DNA of 64,000 nt from Aminipila sp963524205 (GCA_963524205.1 CAURED010000002.1:124001-188000); one strand, 5' to 3'; positions 16,135 to 24,548 are shown, counted from the first letter of the stretch. Numbers and translations are program-made. Notes: generated by a model not told the origin, from the letters alone.

Positions 16135-17007
16135 TTATTTCGCTGCTACAGACAACCAGATTTCAAATTTAAAATTCTCCGAATTAACCTCATCGCTTGG
16201 GTATACTTCAATACACATTCCCCCAGACGGTTGATAGTTGCTTGTAGGGAAAAATTCAGTATAAATCTTTTTCCAAAGTTCTTTAAACGCATCTGGCATA
16301 GCCCCAGAGCTGCTAAATACCATCCATGTATTAGCCGGTATTTCTTCTACGGTTAATCCACTGAAAACGTCGCCACCATCATAAGCTACACCCACTGCGT
16401 AATCAAAGTCTCCTGCATCGGGATTATCAAAGCAAATACCTACAACAGCCCTTCCAAAAATACTTTCTGGCTTAACGTAATTACAAAGCTTTGTGATTGT
16501 ACCATCCTTTCTACATTCCTCCCATGTATCATGAATGTTTTTGGGGCTAATCTCTCCTCCTCCGTTAAAACGTTTCTTTCGTGCTATTACCTTAAAAGCA
16601 TCTTTTTTTTCAATTCTATAATCCATTGTCGTTCCTCCTTCTAGAACTAACTTTACAGAAAGTCTGGAAAACGATTTCAGCCCAGCTTTATGCAATCTCG
16701 CCTGTGATGGCGTTATTCCATGAAACCTTGTAAATGCACGGCTAAAACTCTCAGGGCTGTCATAGCCATATTTTAATGCTACATCAATAACCTTTTTATT
16801 TGATGAGGCAAGTTCACTGCCGGCAAGCGTTAACCGCCTATTACGGATATATTCCCCTAGCGTAAAACCACATAGAATACTAAATACTCTTTGAAAATGA
16901 AAATTTGATGAGTATGCCCTCTTTGCTATTTCCATATAATCTAGTTCTTCCATTATACTATCTTCAATGTAGTCTATTGCATTCTGCATTGCATTTATCC
17001 AGTTCAA
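16135..17007 (-). CDS. AraC-family regulator with GyrI-like effector domain
   Basis: 290 residues. The N-terminal AraC double HTH is complete (NFHFQRVFSILCGFTLGEYI, then GYDSPESFSRAFTRFHGITP). The C-terminal ~160 residues form a GyrI/SOUL-like ligand-binding domain (MDYRIEKKDAFKVIARKKRF, ending in an FEIWLSV strand), as in Rob/SbmC-type multidrug regulators. Start is TTG 17007 with GGAGAG in front. Probably senses a hydrophobic compound and activates efflux or detoxification genes. Target unknown. Confidence 0.88.
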   Translation of the reverse strand: MNWINAMQNAIDYIEDSIMEELDYMEIAKRAYSSNFHFQRVFSILCGFTLGEYIRNRRLTLAGSELASSNKKVIDVALKYGYDSPESFSRAFTRFHGITPSQARLHKAGLKSFSRLSVKLVLEGGTTMDYRIEKKDAFKVIARKKRFNGGGEISPKNIHDTWEECRKDGTITKLCNYVKPESIFGRAVVGICFDNPDAGDFDYAVGVAYDGGDVFSGLTVEEIPANTWMVFSSSGAMPDAFKELWKKIYTEFFPTSNYQPSGGMCIEVYPSDEVNSENFKFEIWLSVAAK

Positions 17008-17090
17008 TCGTCATCTCTCCTTTCTTGTAAAATCAGTATACCGAAGTAAAAACTCCAATTCATGACATTTTGTGCGGTCAAGTGTAAAAT

Positions 17091-18095
17091 TTAAAGTTTC
17101 ATTCTCATATCTTCTTTAAACCTCTTTCGGGAAGGATTGCCTTCTACTCTCCATATTTGTTTATTCTTCAAATCATATATAACGGACCAGACAGTATCTG
17201 CATTTTCCTTACGGTCATATTGACATATAAAACCATGTTCTCCTGCCAATACAGATTGAGCAAACTGAATGGAATACCTATCTTTATATTTTTTAAGCGC
17301 ATTGTATACGGTGTAATAACGTTCATCTGAACGCCAATCATCTATATCTGGATTTCGATATGGCTTCATTTGTGCAGAATTGAAATTGTTGGCGGTTGCA
17401 ACAAAATTTTCTCCCACCTCTGGAGTGATAACAATTACATTTTCAGGGTTACACTCTATAACTGCAATATTTCCCTCTTTATCTGCAATAGTAATAGTTT
17501 GAGCTGATGCTATAGGTAAACACTGTAGCTTTGAAATTGCTTCTTTGGTGGTTTTACATTTTTCAAGCAAATATCTAACCAGCATACCGGAATTAAACCC
17601 TGGTTTTCTTATTCTTGGATATATAAAGGTAAGACCCACAGCTAATCCATGTTGGTTTACTCCATCTTCCATCTGGACATAAGCGGTTGTATTGGCATTA
17701 AAGGAATAACTTCCATCTAAATGATAGATGCAGTTCATATACGTTTTTTCAAGACTTACTAAAAAATCACTATTTCTGCCAAAAATAATTTGATTATCTG
17801 TACTAATGGCAAAACATGTGCATTTGTTATCAAACTCAAAGCAATACATACAAAATAAAATAGCTTGTAACGTTTCAACAGGTATTCCGTTTCCTTCCGC
17901 AATTCCTTTAATTTCCTCGAGGATTTCAGGAAAATATTTTTTATACTCTTCTGCACATTGACTGGCAAATTCATACTTTTCTTCTGTTAATTTAAACGTT
18001 GGGCAAAAATCAAGCGTCTTCCCCAATTTTGATAACATCTGCCCCCATTTAAAACCAACTTCGTAATGTGTTCCTTTAAATCTTCCGTGATACAT
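17091..18095 (-). CDS. C45 family (acyl-CoA:6-APA acyltransferase-like) Ntn peptidase
   Basis: 334 residues from ATG 18095 (AAGGAGAG in front; upstream in-frame ATG at 18146 lacks one). The N-terminal MYHGRFKGTHYEVGFKWGQ and the autoprocessing site KCTCFAIS, where the cysteine becomes the N-terminal nucleophile, are typical, as is GRNSDF just after. Members cleave or transfer amide-linked acyl chains. Relatives in anaerobes hydrolyse bile salts, acyl-homoserine lactones or linear amides. Cytoplasmic, no signal peptide. Single gene. Confidence 0.82.
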   Translation of the reverse strand: MYHGRFKGTHYEVGFKWGQMLSKLGKTLDFCPTFKLTEEKYEFASQCAEEYKKYFPEILEEIKGIAEGNGIPVETLQAILFCMYCFEFDNKCTCFAISTDNQIIFGRNSDFLVSLEKTYMNCIYHLDGSYSFNANTTAYVQMEDGVNQHGLAVGLTFIYPRIRKPGFNSGMLVRYLLEKCKTTKEAISKLQCLPIASAQTITIADKEGNIAVIECNPENVIVITPEVGENFVATANNFNSAQMKPYRNPDIDDWRSDERYYTVYNALKKYKDRYSIQFAQSVLAGEHGFICQYDRKENADTVWSVIYDLKNKQIWRVEGNPSRKRFKEDMRMKL

Positions 18096-18214
18096 AAATT
18101 CACTCTCCTTTGATATATTGAGAGTTGGCGCCATCTCACATAACAAGCGTAATTGAATAAAAATTTTATGTCAAGGACTATATTAATCTGCTTTGCGTTT
18201 TTTCTTCTAAGCAC

Positions 18215-18250
18215 AAAATGACAGCTAGCGTATAGACTAGCTGTCATTTT
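18215..18250. terminator. long hairpin of the GACAGCTAG...CTAGCTGTC family
   Basis: Perfect 14-bp stem AAAATGACAGCTAG (18215-18228) / CTAGCTGTCATTTT (18237-18250). The core stem recurs at 29658, 40386, 41520, 43425 and 44783, mostly as terminators. It ends the MarR remnant leftward. Confidence 0.7.
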
Positions 18251-18294
18251 GTTTTAGGTCTTTTTTGTTTTCACTTGGGATAAAAAGATAAATT

Positions 18295-18480
18295 TTATTC
18301 ATTCATACCATTCAATACTTTATACAACAGCTGATACAGCAATTTCGCTTTTTCTGGCTGTAATTTCACACATTGAACAACTTTCATAGGTATTTCAAGT
18401 GCATCATCCTTTAGCTTTTCTCCTTGTTCTGTCAGTGTCACGATAAGGTTCCTCTCATCCTCTCTGGAATGAGAGCGAAT
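18295..18480 (-). pseudogene. C-terminal remnant of a MarR-family regulator
   Basis: 62 codons with no start: RSHSREDERNLIVTLTEQGE, KLKDDALEIP and LYQLLYKVLNGMNE are the wing and C-terminal dimer helix of a MarR/OhrR protein. The recognition helix and N-terminus are gone. The break lies directly at the terminator of the zinc-ribbon gene (18486), consistent with a deletion or insertion join there. Confidence 0.75.
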
Positions 18481-18485
18481 AAAAA

Positions 18486-18515
18486 AAACCTACAGGAATT
18501 TAATCCTATAGGTTT
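18486..18515 (-). terminator. terminator of zinc-ribbon gene copy 1
   Basis: AAACCTACAGGA (18486-18497) / TCCTATAGGTTT (18504-18515), then TTTTTTATTC on the minus strand. A near-identical hairpin follows copy 2 at 20138-20167. Confidence 0.85.
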
Positions 18516-18527
18516 AATTTTTAAATA

Positions 18528-18695
18528 TTATCTGTAGTTTCTGTTGTTATTGTTCTGCTGTTTCTTTGCTCTTCTACAGTCTGGACATCTTTGTGGTTCG
18601 TTTTCGAATCCTTTTTCTTTATAAAAAGCCTGTTCGCCTTCAGTGAAAATAAATTCTTTACCACAATCTTTACAAATTAAAGTTTTATCTGACAT
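18528..18695 (-). CDS. 55-residue zinc-ribbon protein, copy 1
   Basis: MSDKTLICKDCGKEFIFTEG, then QRCPDCRRAKK: two CxxC pairs form a zinc ribbon of the probable-zinc-ribbon (zf-trcl) type, with a basic Asn/Arg-rich tail (QQNNNNRNYR). This suggests nucleic-acid or ribosome binding. A close paralogue is encoded at 20181-20348, differing at a few residues, and both have the same terminator type. Small stand-alone gene. Confidence 0.85.
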   Translation of the reverse strand: MSDKTLICKDCGKEFIFTEGEQAFYKEKGFENEPQRCPDCRRAKKQQNNNNRNYR

Positions 18696-19164
18696 TTTCA
18701 TTCCTCCATCTTAAATAATTAGACAAAATACTGATTTTTAATCATTTATAAGGAATGTTATAATCAGATTTAATCTTAGTTTATATTGTAAATATTTACA
18801 ACAATTAGAATATACCATATAATGCGAATTAATGCAAGCTTTTATTTTAAAAAAATTTACCTTTTTATCAGAATCTTACCCCTATGGCATTATACTAAAA
18901 TACAGAGTCAAATAAAAAGAGCACTTATGTGCTCTTTTTATTAGGCCAAGAAATCAAACTATCAAACATAGATATAAATTTAAACCTTTAGATAAAACCA
19001 TAATTGTTTCGGTTGTATAAATACTACAGATCAAAAGTTGTTATAAATAAAAATCGCCCTCCATATCGCACCTTCCTTTCTGATTTCCGTCCTAATTGTA
19101 TTATGCTCAAATTTTAATTTTTAATTAATAAATTAATAAGGTAATATTTTCTATTAAAATTTTG
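18696..19164. other. 469-bp non-coding gap with one hairpin
   Basis: No convincing gene. A perfect hairpin AAAAGAGCAC (18915-18924) / GTGCTCTTTT (18929-18938) with a T tail lies within, usable on either strand. Nothing else was recognised in the AT-rich remainder. Confidence 0.5.
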
Positions 19165-19320
19165 CTAGTGTGCATTCTTTTGATTATTATCTGATTGATT
19201 AAGTCCAAAAACAGCTCGCGCGCTTTCTGCTTGAGGATCATGTTTTATATGCTTTGAATGGAATTTACCATCACTGTTTTTTTTATTCTTTGTATTTTTT
19301 TGCTTATTCCCAACTCCCAT
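19165..19320 (-). CDS. 51-residue basic protein with DPQAESARAVFG motif
   Basis: ATG 19320 follows AAGGAG. The peptide is Lys/Asn-rich and contains DGKFHSKHIKHDPQAESARA, followed by VFGLN. This pattern resembles the small clostridial family called CPC_1213. I am only moderately sure of the family name. No membrane segment. Function unknown. Probably a small spore or nucleoid-associated protein at best. Confidence 0.6.
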   Translation of the reverse strand: MGVGNKQKNTKNKKNSDGKFHSKHIKHDPQAESARAVFGLNQSDNNQKNAH

Positions 19321-19406
19321 AATAAAATCTCCTTATTCTTTAATACTTAATGCTTTTTTTTTTATAGTCATATTATTTACCGCCTAAACAAAAGTATTAC
19401 TGATTA

Positions 19407-19607
19407 TTATAAAATTTCCACCTCCTCCAATTTTGCTCCGCACATTGGGCAATAATTGGTTTGCAATTTAATCCGTCTTAAAGTTGCTTTTTCATTTGGT
19501 CTGTATATACACAGTATTTCAGTTGTAGGTTGATCATCAAAACCAACATAGACTTTATCTGAGTTTTTAAATTGTTCTTCTATGCAATGACAAGTAAATC
19601 TCTTCAT
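19407..19607 (-). CDS. 66-residue putative metal-binding protein
   Basis: N-terminal CHC (TCHCIEEQ) and C-terminal NYCPMCGAKLEE suggest a split zinc knuckle. The rest is a short beta-rich domain. ATG 19607 has GGGAGG upstream. Unrecognised family. Lone gene. Confidence 0.6.
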   Translation of the reverse strand: MKRFTCHCIEEQFKNSDKVYVGFDDQPTTEILCIYRPNEKATLRRIKLQTNYCPMCGAKLEEVEIL

Positions 19608-19787
19608 TTCATACCTCCCATAAATTTTCTTTTAGCTATTATGTAATTGTTTACTATCATTTATTCGATTATTCCATATCACTACTCATGGCATATTGGC
19701 AGTTTGATAATCTAATCATCTGCCAATAATTAATGTGCTTTTTTTGATATTCCGTCAATATCGTAACCGATATTTCTACATAAAGAC

Positions 19788-19834
19788 AGGTAGTTATGAT
19801 TGTCTAATTTGACTAAAAAGCAATATAACTACCT
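19788..19834. repeat. second copy of the AGGTAGCT-type hairpin
   Basis: AGGTAGTTAT (19788-19797) / ATAACTACCT (19825-19834) with partly paired interior (GATTGTC, GCAAT). Related to 6154-6202 and 32562-32618. Sits after the gene ending at 19860 and is probably its terminator (leftward TGTCTTTATG). Confidence 0.6.
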
Positions 19835-19859
19835 ATATAAATCGTTATGCTAAAATTAT

Positions 19860-20066
19860 TTAATATTGGGTAGTCTGGTTGTTGACAACTTGTTTCCCAA
19901 GATTTGTTAGTGTTCTAGACGGTAAGTCTCCATAATCAACTTCTTGATTATTGTTTACGGTATTAACGAGTTCTTTACCCCGATCTACTAGTGGCTTTGT
20001 CATCAGATTTCCGATTTCCTTTGATGTCAAATTGCCTAAATCTATATTATCATTCATATCATTCAT
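19860..20066 (-). CDS. 68-residue hydrophilic protein
   Basis: Strong AAGGAGGTGA before ATG 20066. Two similar halves: LTSKEIGNLMTKPLVDRGKE / LPSRTLTNLGKQVVNN, an internal repeat of the form L-(T/P)-S-(K/R)-x(2)-x-N-L. This fits a small helical structural protein, possibly spore-associated. No family recognised. Confidence 0.55.
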   Translation of the reverse strand: MNDMNDNIDLGNLTSKEIGNLMTKPLVDRGKELVNTVNNNQEVDYGDLPSRTLTNLGKQVVNNQTTQY

Positions 20067-20137
20067 GATATCACCTCCTTGTTATTAGCCTAACCAAATC
20101 CTCTGACGGTATTCTCAAGCTCGGTATAGAAAACAAA

Positions 20138-20167
20138 AAACCTACAAAAATTTAATCCTGTAGGTTT
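20138..20167 (-). terminator. terminator of zinc-ribbon gene copy 2
   Basis: AAACCTAC... (20138-) / GTAGGTTT (20160-20167), followed leftward by TTTTTTGTTTTC. Counterpart of 18486-18515. Confidence 0.8.
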
Positions 20168-20180
20168 ATTTTGAAAAATG

Positions 20181-20348
20181 CTATTTGTAGTTTCTGTTGC
20201 TGTTGTTCTGGTGTTTTTTTGCTTTTCTACAGTCCGGACATCTTTGTGGTTCGTTTTCCAATCCTTTTTCTTTATAAAAAGCCTGTTCACCTTCTGTAAA
20301 TATAAATTCTTTACCACACTCTTTACAAATTAAAGTTTTATCTGACAT
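20181..20348 (-). CDS. 55-residue zinc-ribbon protein, copy 2
   Basis: MSDKTLICKECGKEFIFTEG, QRCPDCRKAKK and a basic tail, nearly identical to the gene at 18528-18695. ATG 20348 follows GGAGGAATAAA. The longer frame to 20378 has no ribosome site. The copies and their terminators are alike, while the 1.5 kb between them is not repeated. This suggests segmental duplication followed by insertion. Confidence 0.85.
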   Translation of the reverse strand: MSDKTLICKECGKEFIFTEGEQAFYKEKGLENEPQRCPDCRKAKKHQNNSNRNYK

Positions 20349-20528
20349 TTTATTCCTCCATTTTAAGTAATTAGACAAAATACTGACTTATATTTTAAAT
20401 ATTCTTAATAATCAGAATATAGCACATGATGAAAAGTTGTGCAAGCATTAATTAAAATAAAAAAGCAAATAATAATCAGAATGGTCCCTATGTCAGGAGA
20501 GTACTGAAAAAGCACCAACTTATTTATG

Positions 20529-20693
20529 TCACAACGCACCTTGCCCTACAATTTCTCCCCCCTCTTTGCCTGCGCCGGGTCCAAGTTCAATACGCCAATC
20601 GCAACTACCAATAAATTGCTTGTTATGTTCAATGGCTATGACAGTATTTCCATTACAAATTAATTCTGATAGTAATTCTAATGATTTTCTTAC
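20529..20693 (-). pseudogene. C-terminal remnant of a UvrA-like ABC ATPase
   Basis: 54 codons: LLSELICNGNTVIAIEHNKQ and DWRIELGPGAGKEGGEIVGQ are the Walker B-downstream/H-loop end of UvrA-like proteins. The normal 750-940 residue protein is otherwise missing. It abuts, in another frame, the TrmO remnant at 20704, so the junction is a deletion scar. Confidence 0.75.
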
Positions 20694-20703
20694 ACATACA
20701 CCA

Positions 20704-20850
20704 TTTTTCATTCTGATAATAAGCATAAAAAACATGCGCATGGCTAAATTGGTCTAAATACTTTAATGCTTTTTGAAATTTGTGATTAACATAAATTTCA
20801 GTACTTTTATTCACAGATTTTATCTTACCAATTACCTTCAATTGATACAT
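20704..20850 (-). pseudogene. N-terminal remnant of a TrmO/TsaA-like protein
   Basis: 49 residues from ATG 20850 (GTGGGG before it): YQLKVIGKIKSVNKSTEIYV, FQKALKYLDQFSHAHVFYAY. The FSH motif and IG(K)I start belong to the TsaA/TrmO tRNA m6t6A methyltransferase fold, usually 130-160 residues or more. Everything after residue ~49 is replaced by the UvrA-like tail. Confidence 0.7.
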
Positions 20851-20939
20851 TTTCCCCACTCCTTATTCTGCTTCATTTGCACCATCATAAACCATTACAT
20901 GGTGTGAGAGTCAATAAAAAATGAGCTGACTATAAACAA

Positions 20940-20970
20940 AAAACGGTTATTGCTTATTTGCAAAAACCGC
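20940..20970 (-). terminator. terminator of the 197-residue hypothetical gene
   Basis: GCGGTTTTTGC...GCAATAACCG hairpin followed leftward by TTTTTTGTTTATAG. Confidence 0.8.
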
Positions 20971-21000
20971 TTAAAGTATTTATGTATTTAATTGGGAATT

Positions 21001-21594
21001 TCACACAGATAAATCAATGGCCCCAGTGGTATCACCGGTACTTGCCATACTGCTCCCTTGACTTTCTCTGGCTGCGTTATTCCAAGCATCATTGTATATG
21101 CACCAAAGCTCAGACTCTCGGGCATTTTCTGCCTTTGATCCATAAAATGTCCAGCCTCCGTTTGAATAAGTAGCCACCATTTCACCGTTGCTATCGTTAA
21201 ACTCAGCATAAGACACATTTTTTACTTCCTTCTTATACTTAACACTACCAAGCAGATAATCTATCAAGTTAAGGGTTTTAGGCTGCGGATTATTATTTTT
21301 GAATACTGCTGCTAACCCCTGGCTTATCATTCTTTTTCTGTCGGGAGAAACAGCGGAAACATAACTTTTCACCAGATTTCTAAAGCCAGCAGATTCCGAT
21401 TGAAATTTTCCGGCAGCTAGATCTTTTTTTGCTTGCTCAATAATAGCCGTTCTATACCCCTCATCACTCATAACTGGCTCCGTCTTCGTGTTAAAATGAA
21501 AATCTGTATAATCAGGCAATTGTACATTGCCGATTTTCCCCGTACTTAAAACAAGACTACCTTGTGTAAAAGTGTTATTATTTTCTATCCGCAT
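21001..21594 (-). CDS. hypothetical protein, 197 residues
   Basis: Start chosen at ATG 21594 (GAGGAGG upstream); a GTG seven codons earlier overlaps the ribosome site. Begins MRIENNNTFTQGSL, with repeated polar segments. Helical middle (GYRTAIIEQAKKDLAAGKFQ). The C-terminus has WTFYGSKAENARESELWCIY. No signal peptide or membrane helix. I do not recognise the family. The style (short N-terminal strand, Ser/Thr/Gly-rich ends) resembles clostridial proteins exported without a classical signal, but that is speculation. Confidence 0.6.
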   Translation of the reverse strand: MRIENNNTFTQGSLVLSTGKIGNVQLPDYTDFHFNTKTEPVMSDEGYRTAIIEQAKKDLAAGKFQSESAGFRNLVKSYVSAVSPDRKRMISQGLAAVFKNNNPQPKTLNLIDYLLGSVKYKKEVKNVSYAEFNDSNGEMVATYSNGGWTFYGSKAENARESELWCIYNDAWNNAARESQGSSMASTGDTTGAIDLSV

Positions 21595-21689
21595 TTTCGT
21601 ATTTCCTCCTCTCACATTCCCTTTTAACTTAATCTTTTTTATTTATAGTATACTACATTTTTGGATTATATTGGAATAGTTTTTCAGAC

Positions 21690-22550
21690 CTATACATTTG
21701 ATTTAATAGTCAGCATATCCCTATCATTATATTCCATTGCTTTTCCAACAAAAACACTAGAACCATCACCATAGATTTCATCTACTATTTTTATGATCTC
21801 TTGACGATTCATATAGCCATGGTATATGCGCCGAAATGTCTCTGATATTTCATCTTGCTCCAGAATCATTTTAAATGTTTCCTTCCACTCATTTACAAGC
21901 CTTTGGATTTCGGACTTATTTACATCTTCCCCTTTATAAGCTGCAATCTTTTTAACAATTCCGTCAAGCTTTAATTGTAATTTACCCATCCCCTCTTTAG
22001 GTAACGGTGCCCGCTTTAACGATTCGATATACTTATCAACACTTCCATAATAATTTATTGCTGATTCCTCTATTTTAGCTTTGGTTTTTGTCATGCGCGC
22101 AATCAATGTGTCAATGCTTCCATATTGGTTAATCAAAGCCTGCTGATACCCTTCATCCAATTGCATAATCCTACTTCTGAATACTTCTTCTAATTCATTA
22201 TGTTCAAATACTTTAAAATCCATTTCGTTATTCCCTTCTAGAATCTGCTCCATTTGTTCAATCAACTTGGTTAAACGGTTTCTTTTTGCAATCAGAAAGT
22301 CCTTCTGATTTTTTATTGCTGCTTTTTGATTAAATAAGGGCTGATTCATAATCTCCTTTATTTTCTTAAGGGGCAAATCCATTTCTTTATAAAACATAAT
22401 CTGCTGCAAACGCCTAAGCGAATCCTCGTTGTACTTCCGATATCCGTTTTGTTCGATGCAGCAGGGTTTCAACAGATCTATCCTATCATAATAATGTAGC
22501 ATTCTTATGCTCATTCCACTGTAATTGGCCAATTCGTGAATTGTCATCAT
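21690..22550 (-). CDS. MerR-family regulator with TipAS-like C-terminal domain
   Basis: 286 residues. N-terminal MerR HTH (TIHELANYSGMSIRMLHYYD, GYRKYNEDSLRRLQQIMFYK), coiled coil at ~80-110, then an all-helical TipAS-type drug-binding region (~150-270, ending in YHGYMNRQEI). TipA-like regulators bind antibiotics or peptides and activate resistance genes. A 19-bp-spaced promoter with a palindrome lies immediately upstream, so it likely activates itself. Confidence 0.88.
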   Translation of the reverse strand: MMTIHELANYSGMSIRMLHYYDRIDLLKPCCIEQNGYRKYNEDSLRRLQQIMFYKEMDLPLKKIKEIMNQPLFNQKAAIKNQKDFLIAKRNRLTKLIEQMEQILEGNNEMDFKVFEHNELEEVFRSRIMQLDEGYQQALINQYGSIDTLIARMTKTKAKIEESAINYYGSVDKYIESLKRAPLPKEGMGKLQLKLDGIVKKIAAYKGEDVNKSEIQRLVNEWKETFKMILEQDEISETFRRIYHGYMNRQEIIKIVDEIYGDGSSVFVGKAMEYNDRDMLTIKSNV

Positions 22551-22577
22551 ATCACTGCCCCTCCTTGTATAACTAGC

Positions 22578-22608
22578 ATATTACACTATGACACAATGTC
22601 ATAGTCAA
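22578..22608 (-). promoter_or_regulatory. MerR-type promoter of the TipAS-like regulator
   Basis: TTGACT (-35, 22603-22608) and TAATAT (-10, 22578-22583) separated by 19 bp, the over-long spacer that MerR proteins untwist. The spacer contains ACTATGACA (22585-22593) / TGTCATAGT (22597-22605), a perfect 9-bp inverted repeat. An unusually clear operator. Confidence 0.85.
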
Positions 22609-22855
22609 TAGGTTTTATCGGTTCTGAGTAAAATGTAATAGTACTTTAAATTAAATTAATGCTTATCAGCAATTATTTGATTATCTTGGTTTTAAAAATC
22701 TTGAATTATCAGAGTGCCAATATGAAGTTATCAATAATTAAATGCCTATGAAATATTATCTGATCCTTATTTATATCACTATTTTTAAAGATAAGTAGGG
22801 ATAATTTATATAGTAATGTACAAAATAACTCCTATATGCTAAAGGAGGTGTTTTA

Positions 22856-23020
22856 ATGGCAAAAGATAGTCAGCCAGATAATAAAAAAGCAAGAATGGAG
22901 AAATGTAATTATCAAACTCCAATAACTGAAGAAGGGCATAACCATAATCCGAATTCAAAACACAAATCTACAAAGAATGAAGGATTTAAAAGTTCACATT
23001 ATAATCGATTCGGTAATTAA
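22856..23020 (+). CDS. 54-residue hydrophilic small protein
   Basis: AAAGGAGGTG precedes ATG 22856. Peptide MAKDSQPDNKKARMEKCNYQ, then HNHNPNSKHKSTKN and a YNRFGN end: highly charged, no hydrophobic core, one Cys. It is on the opposite strand to its neighbours. A strong double hairpin follows. Unknown function. Confidence 0.55.
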   Translation: MAKDSQPDNKKARMEKCNYQTPITEEGHNHNPNSKHKSTKNEGFKSSHYNRFGN

Positions 23021-23040
23021 CTATTGAAATAATAATATAA

Positions 23041-23108
23041 CCAAGTGAAAATTTACTTGGTAGTAAAAGCACTGTCTCATGATTTATTATTTCATGAGAC
23101 AGTGCTTT
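23041..23108. terminator. two consecutive hairpins after the small gene
   Basis: CCAAGT (23041-23046) / ACTTGG (23055-23060), then a perfect 17-bp stem AAAGCACTGTCTCATGA (23066-23082) / TCATGAGACAGTGCTTT (23092-23108) followed by ATTATTTTAG. Serves the converging units at 23020 and 23130. Confidence 0.8.
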
Positions 23109-23129
23109 ATTATTTTAGCCTTTCCACTT

Positions 23130-23354
23130 TTATTTTCTTTTAAGTTTATAACTTAAATATTGTACAAATTCATCGGTTGTAGGGACTGCCCCCTTATGCA
23201 GCATATTTTTTTGTATACACTTTTCTTTATCTGATTTATCAGGCTTTTGGTACGCATAATCAATAGCAGCTTGCATATCTTTTTTAACCTCCAGAACGCT
23301 TACACCATGTTTTTTTGCAATTTTGCGATATATTGCTCTCATACTCAAAATCAA
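23130..23354 (-). CDS. small conserved protein (RAIYRKIAKKHGVSVLEVKK type)
   Basis: 70-74 residues. RAIYRKIAKKHGVSVLEVKK plus a VPTTDEFVQYLSYKL end recur in clostridial mobile and chromosomal loci as a Spo0A-C/HTH-like small protein. The pattern resembles a single HTH unit. Start uncertain: two TTG codons or the ATG at 23342, with AAGGAG nearest the first TTG. Function unknown. Confidence 0.65.
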   Translation of the reverse strand: MILSMRAIYRKIAKKHGVSVLEVKKDMQAAIDYAYQKPDKSDKEKCIQKNMLHKGAVPTTDEFVQYLSYKLKRK

Positions 23355-23487
23355 TTCACTCCTTATCTAATCTATTCGTATATCATACTTATTGTAGACG
23401 ATATAATTATATATTTCAAGATTAATAACTAATTTATTCGTCCAAAAGAAGCAATACTATCTATTACAATCAGATAGAGGTGAGTAT

Positions 23488-23796
23488 ATGGATGATAAAT
23501 TTATTCGTAATAGAATTAGTGAATTACGTATTCAAAAAAATATATCTGAAAGAAGTATGAGCATTGAGCTAGGTCATAGTCCTAGTTATATCCATAGTAT
23601 CGTTTCAGGTAAAGCATTACCGTCAATGACTGAGTTTCTCTATATCTGTGAATACTTCAATATTACTCCAAAGGAATTTTTTGACGTAGGAATCAATAAC
23701 CCAGCATTAATTAAATCTGTTATTGAAGATTTGAACACATTGGATGAAATGCAGATAATTAATATCCACGAGATAGTCAAAGGTCTAAAAAAGTAA
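23488..23796 (+). CDS. XRE-family HTH regulator
   Basis: 102 residues. Cro/CI HTH at ~6-62 (IRNRISELRIQKNISERSMS, GHSPSYIHSIVSGKALPS) followed by a helical C-terminus (ALIKSVIEDLNTLDEMQIIN) for dimerisation. GAGGTGAG before ATG 23488. Divergent from the small gene at 23130, which may be its target. Confidence 0.88.
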   Translation: MDDKFIRNRISELRIQKNISERSMSIELGHSPSYIHSIVSGKALPSMTEFLYICEYFNITPKEFFDVGINNPALIKSVIEDLNTLDEMQIINIHEIVKGLKK

Positions 23797-23805
23797 AGTA
23801 AGTGA

Positions 23806-23847
23806 AAAACTTCTCAAATCCTATATTTACAAGACTTGAGAAGTTTT
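23806..23847. terminator. terminator between the XRE and MazG-like genes
   Basis: AAAACTTCTCAA (23806-23817) / TTGAGAAGTTTT (23836-23847), 12-bp perfect stem between convergent genes. Confidence 0.85.
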
Positions 23848-23871
23848 AAATTGATTATAAAAATGACTATG

Positions 23872-24251
23872 TTATTTTGCTAGTCCTACAGCTTTTAAAT
23901 GTTGCCATAATTCATTAAAGTTTGATTCGTACTCTTTGCGATTATAATAATTATGGTATTGCATACCCATATTAGTATTCTGTAATTTAAATTTGCCATC
24001 AGAGCTAACTTTCTCAAAATTTCTTTTTTTAAGTCGATGTTAACCTTATCTGCAAATATGATACAATACATAACTATATCAGCAACCTCATCACTTACAG
24101 TATGAATATTGTATTCATTATTCCATTGAAAGCATTCTAACAATTCTGCCGCCTCTATTGAAATTGATTTTGCTAGATTTTCTGGAGTATGAAACTGTTC
24201 CCAATCTCTTACTTTATTAAATAATCTTAATTTTTCTTTGATACCAGCCAT
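23872..24251 (-). pseudogene. MazG-like nucleotide pyrophosphohydrolase, frameshifted at an A7 run
   Basis: The first ~76 codons encode an all-alpha MazG-like NTP pyrophosphohydrolase (RDWEQFHTPENLAKSISIEA, AELLECFQW, DEVADIVMYCIIFAD). At 24024-24030 the message reads TTA AAA AAA GAA. A shift of -1 there joins a second frame (FEKVSSDGKFKLQ ... NELWQHLKAVGLAK) that runs to TAA 23872, giving 126 residues. Without the shift the protein ends at 23895 with a non-family tail. Either one A was lost from an A8 run, or slippage on A7 makes the full protein. The ExxE/EAAE and ExxD metal-binding residues are present. Confidence 0.7.
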
Positions 24252-24548
24252 GAGGTATCCAAAGGCATTATTAGTGAATCTTACCCATTAACATCAAGTA
24301 TTTCTAAAGTAAACTGCAGACGATGTTAAATATCAAGCCTTTCCAATTTTTCTTCAAAACGTCTATTAAATAAACCCGTCAACTAATCATAATTCTGAAT
24401 TTTTAAAAGTTGAAATTATGTGTTCAAAGTGGTAGTATTTATCAATATAGCACTAAATTCTTCGTAAACTGAATTTAATTAATATTAATTTTTTTACGCT
24501 GATTTTAGGAAATAATCTTAAATACTTTTATTCAGTTGGAGGACTACT

